A stretch of DNA of 64,000 nt from contig JAEYRN010000103.1 in the NCBI GenBank assembly GCA_023435565.1, positions 89,376 to 153,375 on the forward strand, written 5' to 3'. This document shows positions 26,130-33,935 of the stretch, piece after piece (within the stretch, counting starts at the first letter, position 1; each line of letters opens with the position of its first letter). The notes below the pieces were generated by a model. It was not told the DNA's origin. It saw nothing but the letters and a program-made list of their open reading frames with translations, and made no database searches. Both the position numbers and the translations under genes were made by a program. This DNA comes from Bacillota bacterium (lineage in GTDB: Bacteria; Bacillota; UBA4882; UBA8346).

Positions 26130-27491
26130 TTTACTAATCTCCGGGGCTAAAGCCGGTAACCTACGTAAATGTTCTATTCCATAAACTTTAAGTGGTTCTG
26201 ATTGCTTTAGTTTTGAGCGTTTTGCCAAAACACATTGCTCAAACCCCAACCGACTTCCCTCGTTTACTAATCTCTCAATCCCGGGTACCGGACGGATTTC
26301 CCCGGAAAGGGTCAATTCACCAATCCAAAATAATTTGGAACTAAAAGTTATTCCACGGATTGATGAAATAATTGAAGCGGCAATTCCCAAGTCTAAAGCG
26401 GGGTCTCCCGATTCAATCCCTCCTGCTATAGAAACAAAAATATTTTTATTGGTTAACCGTTCCCCTAACCAACGTTGAATAACCGCAGTTACTAATAATA
26501 ATCGATTACGATCTACTCCAATAGCAATCTGCCGCGGTGGAATCCCCTCTGCCGTTTCAGTAACCAAAGCTTGAATTTCGGTAAATATCGGCCTACTTCC
26601 TCTGGTACTGGCTACAATTACCGAACCAGGCATAGTCTGATTTCGATTCTCTAATAGATATTCCGATGGGTTAGTCACTTCAATTAACCCGGCGCTGGTC
26701 ATTTCAAATAAAGCAACTTCTTCAGTTGGTCCAAATCTATTCTTGACAGCTCGGACAATTCTCAAACTTTGAGTTCGATCCCCTTCTAGATAAACGACGG
26801 TATCAACTAAATGTTCCAATACTCTCGGCCCGGCCAATTCCGATTCTTTGGTAACCTGACCTACTAAGATTACGGGAACATTCTCCTGTTTGGCGATTTT
26901 AATCAAAAACAAAGTGCATTCTTTAATTTGAGATGGTGAGCCCGGTGTCGAGCGAAGTTTACTTAAAAAGGACGACTGAATTGAATCGATAATAATCAAT
27001 CTTGGTTTCAGATCCTCAAAATGTTTCTTTACTAATTCCAAATTGGTCTCGGATACCACATATAAACCATCTGGGAAAGTCCCCATTCGATCGGCCCGAA
27101 TTTTTGTTTGTTCGGAAGATTCTTCTCCGGTTACATAAAGAACTGTCCCTTCACGGGACATGTTACCGGCTATAATTAAACTGAGGGTACTCTTACCTAT
27201 ACCCGGGTCCCCCACTAATAGTAAAACCGAACCGGTTACCAACCCGCCTCCTAATAAACGGTCTAACTCACCGATACTAGTGGTAAGGCGAATGGCATCA
27301 CCGCTTTTAACCTGATTTAAAACCTGGGGGGGCTGAAAACTGCTTAAATTAGTCAATTCCTCAACCGACTCATCTTCGTGTTCCTCGAGGAGCGTCCCCC
27401 ATTCTTTACAAGTAGGACAGCGTCCTACCCATTTTGACTCTTGATGGCCGCAGTTTTCACAATAATAAACCGTCCTGGCTTTTTTGCTCAT
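26127..27491 (-). CDS. radA: DNA repair protein RadA (Sms)
   Basis: This 454-residue RecA-like ATPase helps process recombination intermediates. It has an N-terminal four-Cys zinc finger (CENCG...CPTC), Walker A GDPGIGKST, the RadA-specific KNRFG motif and a C-terminal Lon-like domain (SGEIRPVPGIE). Its start overlaps the dedA stop by 4 bp. Its stop codon lies inside a palindromic repeat, so the last residues may have been altered by that element. Confidence 0.97.
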   Translation of the reverse strand: MSKKARTVYYCENCGHQESKWVGRCPTCKEWGTLLEEHEDESVEELTNLSSFQPPQVLNQVKSGDAIRLTTSIGELDRLLGGGLVTGSVLLLVGDPGIGKSTLSLIIAGNMSREGTVLYVTGEESSEQTKIRADRMGTFPDGLYVVSETNLELVKKHFEDLKPRLIIIDSIQSSFLSKLRSTPGSPSQIKECTLFLIKIAKQENVPVILVGQVTKESELAGPRVLEHLVDTVVYLEGDRTQSLRIVRAVKNRFGPTEEVALFEMTSAGLIEVTNPSEYLLENRNQTMPGSVIVASTRGSRPIFTEIQALVTETAEGIPPRQIAIGVDRNRLLLVTAVIQRWLGERLTNKNIFVSIAGGIESGDPALDLGIAASIISSIRGITFSSKLFWIGELTLSGEIRPVPGIERLVNEGSRLGFEQCVLAKRSKLKQSEPLKVYGIEHLRRLPALAPEISK

Positions 27492-28144
27492 TTTACCTGC
27501 CGTTTCCGATTTTTGGTCCGTAACAGTTTACAAAACCAAACCAAAATTGAGTATAATATTATTAAAACTAATAATATCAGAAAAATATTCTTTACCCTGT
27601 CATTCCAAAATTCAGGTAATTTTCGCCAATTTTGCCCTAAAAAACTACCACTCACTACAAAAATGGAAGTTGAGATAATAATCGAAACACCAACGGCTAA
27701 AAAAGTTTTACCCCTTTCCATATTAACCATACCTGCTGCTAAAATGATCCCGGAGCGTACCACCGGTATAAAACGACTCAAAATTATAGTCCAAAAACCA
27801 TATCTTTTAAACCACTTTTCCAGCCTATGAAACATCTTTGAATTCAGTAATTGTGAATGTTTGGAAGAATTCAACAACGCTTTTTCCATTTTAGCCCCAA
27901 TAAGATACAATAATATTGAAGAAACAAAGGTCCCTAAGGAAGCACTAATAATTATCGCAATGGGGCTGCTGCCGGATAAACCTGTTAAGGAACCGCTTAA
28001 AATTAATAGAGAATCACCCGGAAGCGGCGGAAAGATAACTTCAAAAAAACTATATAAAAAAACAATAATCGCAAGATAATTACGATAACGGGCCAAAAAC
28101 TCAGGGTCGCTCCAATGTGACAGTATCTCTATAAATTGTTCCAT
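27488..28144 (-). CDS. DedA-family membrane protein
   Basis: This 218-residue protein has the SNARE-associated/DedA domain: FFEVIFPPLPGDSLLILSG near residue 35, LSRFIPVVRSGIILAAGMV near residue 122, and four to five membrane helices. DedA proteins are linked to undecaprenyl phosphate or phospholipid translocation and proton-motive force. It overlaps radA by 4 bp (ATGA), indicating coupled translation. Confidence 0.92.
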   Translation of the reverse strand: MEQFIEILSHWSDPEFLARYRNYLAIIVFLYSFFEVIFPPLPGDSLLILSGSLTGLSGSSPIAIIISASLGTFVSSILLYLIGAKMEKALLNSSKHSQLLNSKMFHRLEKWFKRYGFWTIILSRFIPVVRSGIILAAGMVNMERGKTFLAVGVSIIISTSIFVVSGSFLGQNWRKLPEFWNDRVKNIFLILLVLIILYSILVWFCKLLRTKNRKRQVK

Positions 28145-28276
28145 TAAAAACCCCCACTGCTCTTTATAATCTCTATTTTACTTGTTTTTACCAATTTGAT
28201 AAAGTTTTTTCTTGAATTTTAAAAATAAATTAATTTTTTTTTAGATGAAATAATACCTTTACCACAAATTAAAAAA

Positions 28277-28291
28277 CCGGCATAACGCCGG
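28277..28291 (-). terminator. Rho-independent terminator after the 44-residue gene
   Basis: The 5-bp GC stem (28277-28281 with 28287-28291) is followed on the minus strand by six T. It lies 50 bp after the stop of the small Cys-rich gene. Confidence 0.7.
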
Positions 28292-28343
28292 ACTAATTAA
28301 TAATTTTCTTTAACAACTAAGACTTAAACAAAATTGATGTAAA

Positions 28344-28478
28344 CTATCTGCTAAATGAGGCGCATGTTTCCCGTCCGTCTTCCCATAAATGACAGAGCTG
28401 GTAATGGCGACAAAACAAACATGGCAGGCGTAGTTCCACACTTTCTTCCGTTAATTCCTTAACTTCTTGTTCAGGCAC
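28344..28478 (-). CDS. Small Cys-rich putative zinc-binding protein
   Basis: This 44-residue gene is below common length cut-offs. It starts at GTG with GGGAGGG seven bases upstream and ends at TAG. The product has an acidic N-terminus (MPEQEVKELTEE) followed by CLFCRHYQLCH and a last Cys at position 39, so four Cys and two His could bind one metal ion. Start signal, composition and a following terminator support a real gene. I do not recognise a family. Confidence 0.6.
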   Translation of the reverse strand: MPEQEVKELTEESVELRLPCLFCRHYQLCHLWEDGRETCASFSR

Positions 28479-28615
28479 AGGCTAACCCTCCCAAATAATT
28501 AAGATAAGATTAGTCTATGCTATAAATTGTTTTTTATGAATCAAAATAAGTCCTAATATCGCTTCATGCCTGTTTTCATGGATTAACGACTACTTAGAAA
28601 ATGCTATCGACGCTT

Positions 28616-28678
28616 GTCGATCCACGTCAACTTTTCATTATATAACGTGGGTCAACAGGATGTTGACGTGCACGATAC
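28616..28678. repeat. Inverted repeat near the stop of the export gene
   Basis: GTCGATCCACGTCAAC at 28616-28631 is nearly complementary to GTTGACGTGCACGATAC at 28662-28678. A further ACGTGGGTCAAC copy lies in the loop. It may terminate the minus-strand gene ending at 28691 or be a dispersed palindrome. Confidence 0.5.
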
Positions 28679-28690
28679 TTGGAAGGGCGA

Positions 28691-29158
28691 CTACTTGCTA
28701 AAGAAATCAGCCAAACCATATGTTAGTAAGTTTACAATCAAGCCGGCAATTAAGACTCCTACAAAGATTGATAAAAATGCTACCCGTTTTCGCATTCCTA
28801 ACAAAAACGCGATTGCGGCTCCAGACCAAACCCCGGTCATAGGTAAAGGAATTGCCACAAAAATAGCGAGCCCCCAAAAACCGTATTTTTGTATTAGAGG
28901 CGCCTTCCGTCGGCTCCTGGTGAAAACCCAATCAAAAAATCGCTTAAATAAAGGAATTCTACTTAGCCATTTTGAAATTGGATCAATAAGGATGATTATC
29001 GGAATCACAGGGATCATATTGCCTATTACTGCTAAAAAATATGCTTCTAAGGGCCCAAATCCCAACCGCCATGCAAACGGAATAGCTCCGCGTAGCTCCA
29101 GATAAGGAATGAGCGATGTAATTATTACTTTTAAACAATCAATAAGTCGCCCCGACAT
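28691..29158 (-). CDS. Small multidrug export-type membrane protein (COG2426)
   Basis: This 155-residue membrane protein has four helices and the family blocks YLELRGAIPFAWRLG, GNMIPVIPIILL-like and KYGFWGLAIFVAIPLPMTG. The family is named a putative small multidrug exporter, but substrates are not established; its fold resembles DedA. It starts directly after the MTA phosphorylase stop, so the two are cotranscribed. Confidence 0.85.
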   Translation of the reverse strand: MSGRLIDCLKVIITSLIPYLELRGAIPFAWRLGFGPLEAYFLAVIGNMIPVIPIIILIDPISKWLSRIPLFKRFFDWVFTRSRRKAPLIQKYGFWGLAIFVAIPLPMTGVWSGAAIAFLLGMRKRVAFLSIFVGVLIAGLIVNLLTYGLADFFSK

Positions 29159-29953
29159 CTATACCTCTTCTTGTAAATGTTCACCGCAGGAACATTCCGG
29201 ATCTTTAGAAAGGTTCTCAATCATAGCAAATAGTAAATCACGCAATTTATTATTATTTGAACTGAAAACCTTAAGCACCTCTTCATGGGTTACCGGCTTA
29301 ATATCGGGGTTACCCTCTAATCCTACATCATAATCGGTAATAAGAGCAATATTTACATAACATATTCCCAGCTCTCTTGCTAACCATCCTTCAGGATATT
29401 GGGTCATATTAATTACTTCCCAGCCGTTTTTACTAAACTCTCTACTTTCGGATTTGGTTGAAAAGCGTGGTCCAGAAATTACTACTACTGTTCCAGTTTC
29501 ATGTACGGTAATTCCTAATTTTTTAGCGCTGGCAATAGCTATTTCCCGCATCCGGGAACAATAAGGTTCGGCAGCAGGTATATGTCTTACAATCGGTCCT
29601 TCAAAAAAGGTATCCTTCCGCCCCCAGGTTCGGTTTACAAATTGGTCAACTACAACAAATTCACCTGGTTTAACATTGGGATGTAAGCTTCCTGCCGCAC
29701 AAGGCCCGATAATTTGTTTTACACCTAAGCTTTTCATCGCCCAAATATTGGCCCGATAATTTATCAAATGTGGTGGATACTGATGTTGCTTTCCATGTCT
29801 CGGTAAAAAAGCCACTTTCTTGCCGGCAACCTCGGCGATAGCGATCTTGTCGCTTGGCGCTCCATAAGGAGTTTCAACCGCCACTTCTTGAACATTTTCC
29901 AATAAAGAATAAAATCCTGAACCTCCAAAAATCCCAATCTCCGCAGTTTTCAT
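29159..29953 (-). CDS. mtnP: S-methyl-5'-thioadenosine phosphorylase
   Basis: This about 264-residue phosphorylase belongs to the PNP/MTAP family. The phosphate loop GGSGFYSL, the RHG motif (FLPRHGKQHQYPPH), the NYRAN segment and the MTQYPE motif match MTAP-type enzymes. It cleaves 5'-methylthioadenosine to adenine and methylthioribose phosphate for methionine salvage; related 6-oxopurine phosphorylases are the alternative. ATG 29953 follows GGGAGG at seven bases, so the TTG at 29959 is less likely. Confidence 0.9.
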   Translation of the reverse strand: MKTAEIGIFGGSGFYSLLENVQEVAVETPYGAPSDKIAIAEVAGKKVAFLPRHGKQHQYPPHLINYRANIWAMKSLGVKQIIGPCAAGSLHPNVKPGEFVVVDQFVNRTWGRKDTFFEGPIVRHIPAAEPYCSRMREIAIASAKKLGITVHETGTVVVISGPRFSTKSESREFSKNGWEVINMTQYPEGWLARELGICYVNIALITDYDVGLEGNPDIKPVTHEEVLKVFSSNNNKLRDLLFAMIENLSKDPECSCGEHLQEEV

Positions 29954-30129
29954 AGGCAAACCTCCCTTTAAATATTCGCATTAAACAAATAGTTATACTA
30001 CTAAACACAACGGGAAAATTTGTGTTGTAGTATAACCTCCAAATATTACCCAATCATTAATTAAGCTTATTTTCGATTAATAAATCCTAAACTCCTGCCA
30101 AGAGAGGTTTAAATTTTGAAAAAAAAAAA

Positions 30130-30147
30130 GGGCGAGAAATCTCGCCC
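30130..30147 (-). terminator. Terminator after the SASP gene
   Basis: GGGCGAGA at 30130-30137 pairs with TCTCGCCC at 30140-30147. On the minus strand it is followed by a run of about ten T. Confidence 0.9.
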
Positions 30148-30155
30148 CATAAGTA

Positions 30156-30497
30156 CTAATATCTCTGATCTAAGCTGTTAAGATTTAAGTTAGAGATGTT
30201 TTGAACGGTATCATTTATTTTTTGATACCCAAGTCCGGCGTTGAAACCGGTTTGAACATTAGCCACCGCCTGTTGAGATAAGGAACTTTCGGCAGCTTGG
30301 ATCATATTCTTAACCATTTGTCCACCAACATGACCGCAGTCTTTAGAGGTCATATAACCCCAGTAATCTCCTACAATCGGTGAAGTGTCAATTATCTGAG
30401 CTGAGGTTAAATCTTTGGCGATTTCATACTTCATGTTATGAAGAGCTTTTGCTGCCTGTTTGACAACATAAGAGTTGGATCTTTGACCGGTACCCAT
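30156..30497 (-). CDS. Alpha/beta-type small acid-soluble spore protein
   Basis: This 113-residue protein has both SASP signatures: KYEIAKDL at about residues 23-30 and GHVGGQMVKNMIQAAE at about 55-70. Such proteins coat spore DNA and are degraded at germination by GPR. It is longer than the usual 60-75 residues, with an extra linker (about 30-52) and an Asn-rich C-terminal tail. The ATG follows AAAGGAGG. It is a single-gene unit and should be expressed in the forespore, although I see no clear sigma-G promoter. Confidence 0.9.
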   Translation of the reverse strand: MGTGQRSNSYVVKQAAKALHNMKYEIAKDLTSAQIIDTSPIVGDYWGYMTSKDCGHVGGQMVKNMIQAAESSLSQQAVANVQTGFNAGLGYQKINDTVQNISNLNLNSLDQRY

Positions 30498-30696
30498 CTG
30501 TTTTCGCCTCCTTTCGTTTTAACCTAAAAATAATTTGCCCAGCTATATACGGATAAAACCGCAAAAAGTCTGGAATTTTTTCAATTTTACTACCAGCAGT
30601 TCCAATATAGGTTTTAATTATTGATATTCCTTTACAAAAAAAGCCATTTTTTTATCTGTTTTCTTGAAGATTTCCGCTTTAAATGAAGATACTATA

Positions 30697-30838
30697 TATG
30701 TTGAAAAAAGTTTGAGCAAAACATTTACATCCCAAATACCGGATATGAATGCCGAAATTATTAGGCTTTTTCAACATATAAATCAAGGAAAATATGTCGC
30801 AATAATCCACGCTTATCCATGAGACTTATTGCGACATA
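30697..30838. repeat. Two adjacent inverted repeats
   Basis: The first pairs TATATGTTGAAAAAAG near 30697 with CTTTTTCAACATATA near 30765-30780. The second pairs 30793-30805 (TATGTCGCAATAA) with 30826-30838. Both lie in the 360-bp gap upstream of an AbrB-like gene, which shows no other feature. Confidence 0.6.
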
Positions 30839-30857
30839 CATAAACAAAGAGGTTAGA

Positions 30858-31058
30858 ATGATGGAATATATAATTGAACTGGGTCATGACCAACAATTGG
30901 CTATACCACAAACAGTAGTTGACAATTTTGATTTAAAACCAGGGGACCATTTTACCCTTCGATCGGAAAACGGACGTTTAATAATTGAATATCTCCCCTT
31001 TTCCAGCTTTGATCAAGCTAAAACCCTGGACGAAACTATTTCAGCCCTTAAAAAATAG
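30858..31058 (+). CDS. SpoVT/AbrB-type swapped-hairpin protein
   Basis: This about 66-residue protein fits one AbrB/MazE swapped-hairpin DNA-binding domain: YIIELGHDQQLAIPQTVVDNFDLKPGD then a strand LRSENGRLIIEYL. A short helical tail follows. It may be a transcription regulator or the antitoxin of a lost toxin-antitoxin pair, since no toxin gene adjoins it. ATG 30858 has AAGAGG upstream; the frame opens at 30819 inside the inverted repeat. Confidence 0.7.
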   Translation: MMEYIIELGHDQQLAIPQTVVDNFDLKPGDHFTLRSENGRLIIEYLPFSSFDQAKTLDETISALKK

Positions 31059-31140
31059 CAGTGGGATAAATTGTAAATGATTAATATTTATGTACCCAAA
31101 CCGGCTCCTCCTTCATAAAATGGAGCGAGGTGCCTTTCGC

Positions 31141-32415
31141 ATGGCTGATTTTAGCAACTTGATTTATGGTTATGAACAAAAAGTCCCCACCAAAAATGGA
31201 TTAAAACGTTATCTTAATCTGGATAACGCCGCAAGTACCCCTCCCTTTAAATCATTAATGAAGCTTATTTCCCAGGAGGGACTATGGTACTCCAGTATTC
31301 ATCGAGGGGCAGGCTACAAGTCTCGCTATTTTACCGAGAAGTATGAAGAAAGTCGAAATGTTGTCTCCAAGTTTGTTAATGCCGATACCAGTCATGACGT
31401 AGTGATTTTTACAAAAAACACTACTGATTCGATTAATAAAATTCGCCATTATCTTCCTTACCTGCCGGGTGAGTTAGTTATCTATACTCGTCTAGAGCAC
31501 CACTCAAATGAACTTCCTTGGTTGAATCATAAGAACATTTGCATTGAACTGAACAACAACCGTCTAGACTTAGAGCAATTAGAAACAGTCCTGAAAAAAA
31601 ATCATGGTAATATTAAACTTCTGGCAATTACCGGAGCCTCAAATGTAACCGGATATCTTCCCCCGATTTATACCTTAGCTGAAATGGCCCACTCGGCAGG
31701 AACCCGAATTTTGGTGGACGCCGCTCAGTTAGTCCCCCATCGCCCGATTTTAGTCGGCCCTATAACAGATCCCCGACATATAGACTTTCTTGCTTTTTCT
31801 GGGCATAAGATGTATGCGCCTTTTGGGTCAGGAGTATTGATTGGACCTAAATGGCTTTTTAGTCAAGGGATTCCAAGCCAAGTCGGTGGGGGAACCATTA
31901 AAGCTTTAGATTCGGAAGGAGTTTACTGGGTCGATCCGCCCGATGTGGAAGAAGCCGGCTCTCCTAATGTCTTTGGGGCGCTAACAATAGCCGAATCTTG
32001 TAAAATCATTGGCAAAATCGGTTGGAATGAGTTAATAAATCATGAACAACAATTACTTGAAGCTGTTTTATTCGGTTTAAAAGCTATACCGGGCATAACA
32101 ATATATGAAGAATCTAAAACTCAACGCGCCGGAGTAATTACTTTTAATGTAGAAGGCATCCATCACCAGACAGTGGCCGAAGCTTTAGCGGAGTATGGAA
32201 TCGGCGTTAGGACGGGATGTTTTTGCGCCCGAAATTACGTTAAACACTTACTTAATCTAAATCATGTATCTTTTAAAACTGAAAATGAAGACAAACTTCC
32301 GGGAATGGTCAGAGTCAGCTTTGGATGCTATAACAATTTGTCAGATGTTATCGATTTTTTAGAAGTCCTAGAAAAATTAGTAAAGTACACTTTTAAATCA
32401 AATGATCGCTTTTAA
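31141..32415 (+). CDS. Class V aminotransferase (cysteine desulfurase-like)
   Basis: This about 424-residue PLP enzyme of the NifS/SufS-like class has LDNAASTPP near the start, the HHSNELPW PLP-stacking His motif, the VDAAQLVPH segment, the PLP lysine in SGHKMYAPFG, and a C-terminal Cys in GVRTGCFCARNY where desulfurases carry the catalytic Cys. It could take sulfur from cysteine or act on a related substrate; no isc/suf partner is nearby. I start it at ATG 31141, behind GAGGTG; the frame is open from 31090. It converges on the permease pair. Confidence 0.85.
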   Translation: MADFSNLIYGYEQKVPTKNGLKRYLNLDNAASTPPFKSLMKLISQEGLWYSSIHRGAGYKSRYFTEKYEESRNVVSKFVNADTSHDVVIFTKNTTDSINKIRHYLPYLPGELVIYTRLEHHSNELPWLNHKNICIELNNNRLDLEQLETVLKKNHGNIKLLAITGASNVTGYLPPIYTLAEMAHSAGTRILVDAAQLVPHRPILVGPITDPRHIDFLAFSGHKMYAPFGSGVLIGPKWLFSQGIPSQVGGGTIKALDSEGVYWVDPPDVEEAGSPNVFGALTIAESCKIIGKIGWNELINHEQQLLEAVLFGLKAIPGITIYEESKTQRAGVITFNVEGIHHQTVAEALAEYGIGVRTGCFCARNYVKHLLNLNHVSFKTENEDKLPGMVRVSFGCYNNLSDVIDFLEVLEKLVKYTFKSNDRF

Positions 32416-32439
32416 AACACAAGATTTGTCCTTCATTTG

Positions 32440-32973
32440 TTATAATTTCTCCGCTGCTTGATATATTTCTTCCCTTTCCCTAGAACTGATAGTTTTGTTA
32501 ATTAGATAAGCGATTAAAATAATACCCGGAATGTCCACTAATAAACGTGTTAAGGCAAATTTTATTCCCAATGCTGACAATTCAAACAAGAACATTGGAA
32601 TCTTTGTAGTGGACCAAGCCCCGATAAAAATTAACACATTAAAAAAGCTTGCACCTTTTTTCATAAAAACCGCCGCAATCGGGAAAGCCCCATAAAGCGG
32701 ACCAGCCGCTGCCGAACCGATAAAAAAGGCAAGCAACACCCCTTTTAACCCCGAACCCGGACCCATATATTTAATCATAGTTTCACGGGGGACCCAAACA
32801 TCTAATAAACCTAATAAAATAAAGATGGGCGGAATAACCAACAACATCTCCTTTAAGCTAAATCCCAGCGTTTGAAGAGCTTTAGCCTCTCTGGATCTAT
32901 CAACCAAAACCAACAGCAATAGCAAGAAGAGCATTACTAAAAAAAACCGGTATCGTTTGATAAAAATCTTCAT
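32440..32973 (-). CDS. Permease, second half of a two-gene PF03773-like transporter
   Basis: This about 177-residue membrane protein has five hydrophobic segments, including VIPPIFILLGLLDVWVP and IGSAAAGPLYGAFPIA. Together with the upstream gene it resembles the two homologous halves of the PF03773 permease family (YraQ/ArsP-like). ATG 32973 overlaps the upstream gene's stop (ATGA). The substrate is unknown; members are linked to metal or arsenical export. Confidence 0.75.
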   Translation of the reverse strand: MKIFIKRYRFFLVMLFLLLLLVLVDRSREAKALQTLGFSLKEMLLVIPPIFILLGLLDVWVPRETMIKYMGPGSGLKGVLLAFFIGSAAAGPLYGAFPIAAVFMKKGASFFNVLIFIGAWSTTKIPMFLFELSALGIKFALTRLLVDIPGIILIAYLINKTISSREREEIYQAAEKL

Positions 32974-33449
32974 TGCGCCATCACCCCGATAATCCAAGCT
33001 ACGATAAAGGAAAAGATAAAGGAGAATAAATTCCGGTAAATGGTAACCTTACGCCCGAAATATTTAGTTTCAACTGGCGCAGTCACTACTCCAACCATCA
33101 TTAAAGCGGAAATAAATGCTCCCATCTGCATCAACCCGGCTCCATTTTGTAAAAGCAACGCCGCCAAAGGAAAAGCAACAAAGCCGGGAATGAGAGTAAT
33201 CGCCCCGATAATTGCCGCTAAAATTACTCCCCACCAACCGGACTCATGACCTAAAACTTTGCTAATAGTATTTGCATCAAAATATGCTAACACAATACTG
33301 ATAAAAATAATGACGCCTAATAATTGAGGCAGAATATTCTCAAAGGCTTTCCATGCTTTGATTACAGCCTGTTTGGTTTTATTTCGATCATTTAACCATG
33401 ATAAAGCCATTGCTAAAATACAAATACCGTATAGTAATAAATTAAACAT
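32970..33449 (-). CDS. Permease, first half of a two-gene PF03773-like transporter
   Basis: This 159-residue membrane protein has five helices. The IGAITLIPGFVAFPLAALLLQNG block mirrors the AAGPLYGAFPIAAVFMKKG block of its partner, so the two look like halves of one pseudosymmetric transporter encoded separately. GAGGT precedes the ATG. It lies downstream of crcB with an 83-bp gap, so it may belong to the metal-response cluster. Confidence 0.75.
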   Translation of the reverse strand: MFNLLLYGICILAMALSWLNDRNKTKQAVIKAWKAFENILPQLLGVIIFISIVLAYFDANTISKVLGHESGWWGVILAAIIGAITLIPGFVAFPLAALLLQNGAGLMQMGAFISALMMVGVVTAPVETKYFGRKVTIYRNLFSFIFSFIVAWIIGVMAQ

Positions 33450-33531
33450 TATAATTACCTCAAATACGAAAAATTTTTACTTACATTTGTTTCTTCTTTA
33501 ATAGCTAGCCCTTTGGGCTCTATCAGATAAG

Positions 33532-33912
33532 TTAAATAAACTTTCCCAACCATAATCCAATTAACACCAGGGCTAAACCACCCAAATTATTGGCAATAAT
33601 ATTGAGAATAGCGGTGACCATTTCCGTATTTCGAAAGAAGTTGGCGCTTTCTAAAGCAAATGTTGAAAATGTGGTTAATCCTCCTAAAAAACCGGTCATA
33701 AATAATAAACGAATTGAAGGGGATAAAGTATTGCGCCCGGCCAAAGAAAAACCAATCCCAATTAACAAACACCCTAATAAATTTACCCCCAAGGTGCCGA
33801 GGGGGAAACTGTTCCCAAACCATTTATTAGTTAGCATTGAAAAAAGATACCGACAGGCTGACCCTAATCCGCCCCCAACTAGAACCAGTATAATATTGTT
33901 CAATTTTTTCAT
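33532..33912 (-). CDS. crcB: Fluoride exporter CrcB/Fluc
   Basis: This about 126-residue membrane protein has four helices and the Fluc signatures GGGLGSACRY, GTLGVNLLGC and GFLGGLTTFSTF. The Phe and Thr residues in the last motif form the fluoride path. ATG 33912 follows AAGGAGAG; the longer frame overlaps the cadA end. Only one crcB is present, as for homodimeric forms. No fluoride riboswitch is visible, which fits its place as a downstream gene of the cad operon. Confidence 0.93.
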   Translation of the reverse strand: MKKLNNIILVLVGGGLGSACRYLFSMLTNKWFGNSFPLGTLGVNLLGCLLIGIGFSLAGRNTLSPSIRLLFMTGFLGGLTTFSTFALESANFFRNTEMVTAILNIIANNLGGLALVLIGLWLGKFI

Positions 33913-33935
33913 CTCTCCTTCCTTGGAATCTGGAG

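Noticed and set aside
28614..29105. 163-codon plus-strand frame
   Set aside because: It is antisense to the export-family gene, whose membrane helices and motifs are clear; the frame has no ribosome site.
33450..33531. Possible fluoride riboswitch near crcB
   Set aside because: The gap lies downstream of crcB on its strand, and the small AGCCC-TTT-GGGCT hairpin does not match the riboswitch layout.
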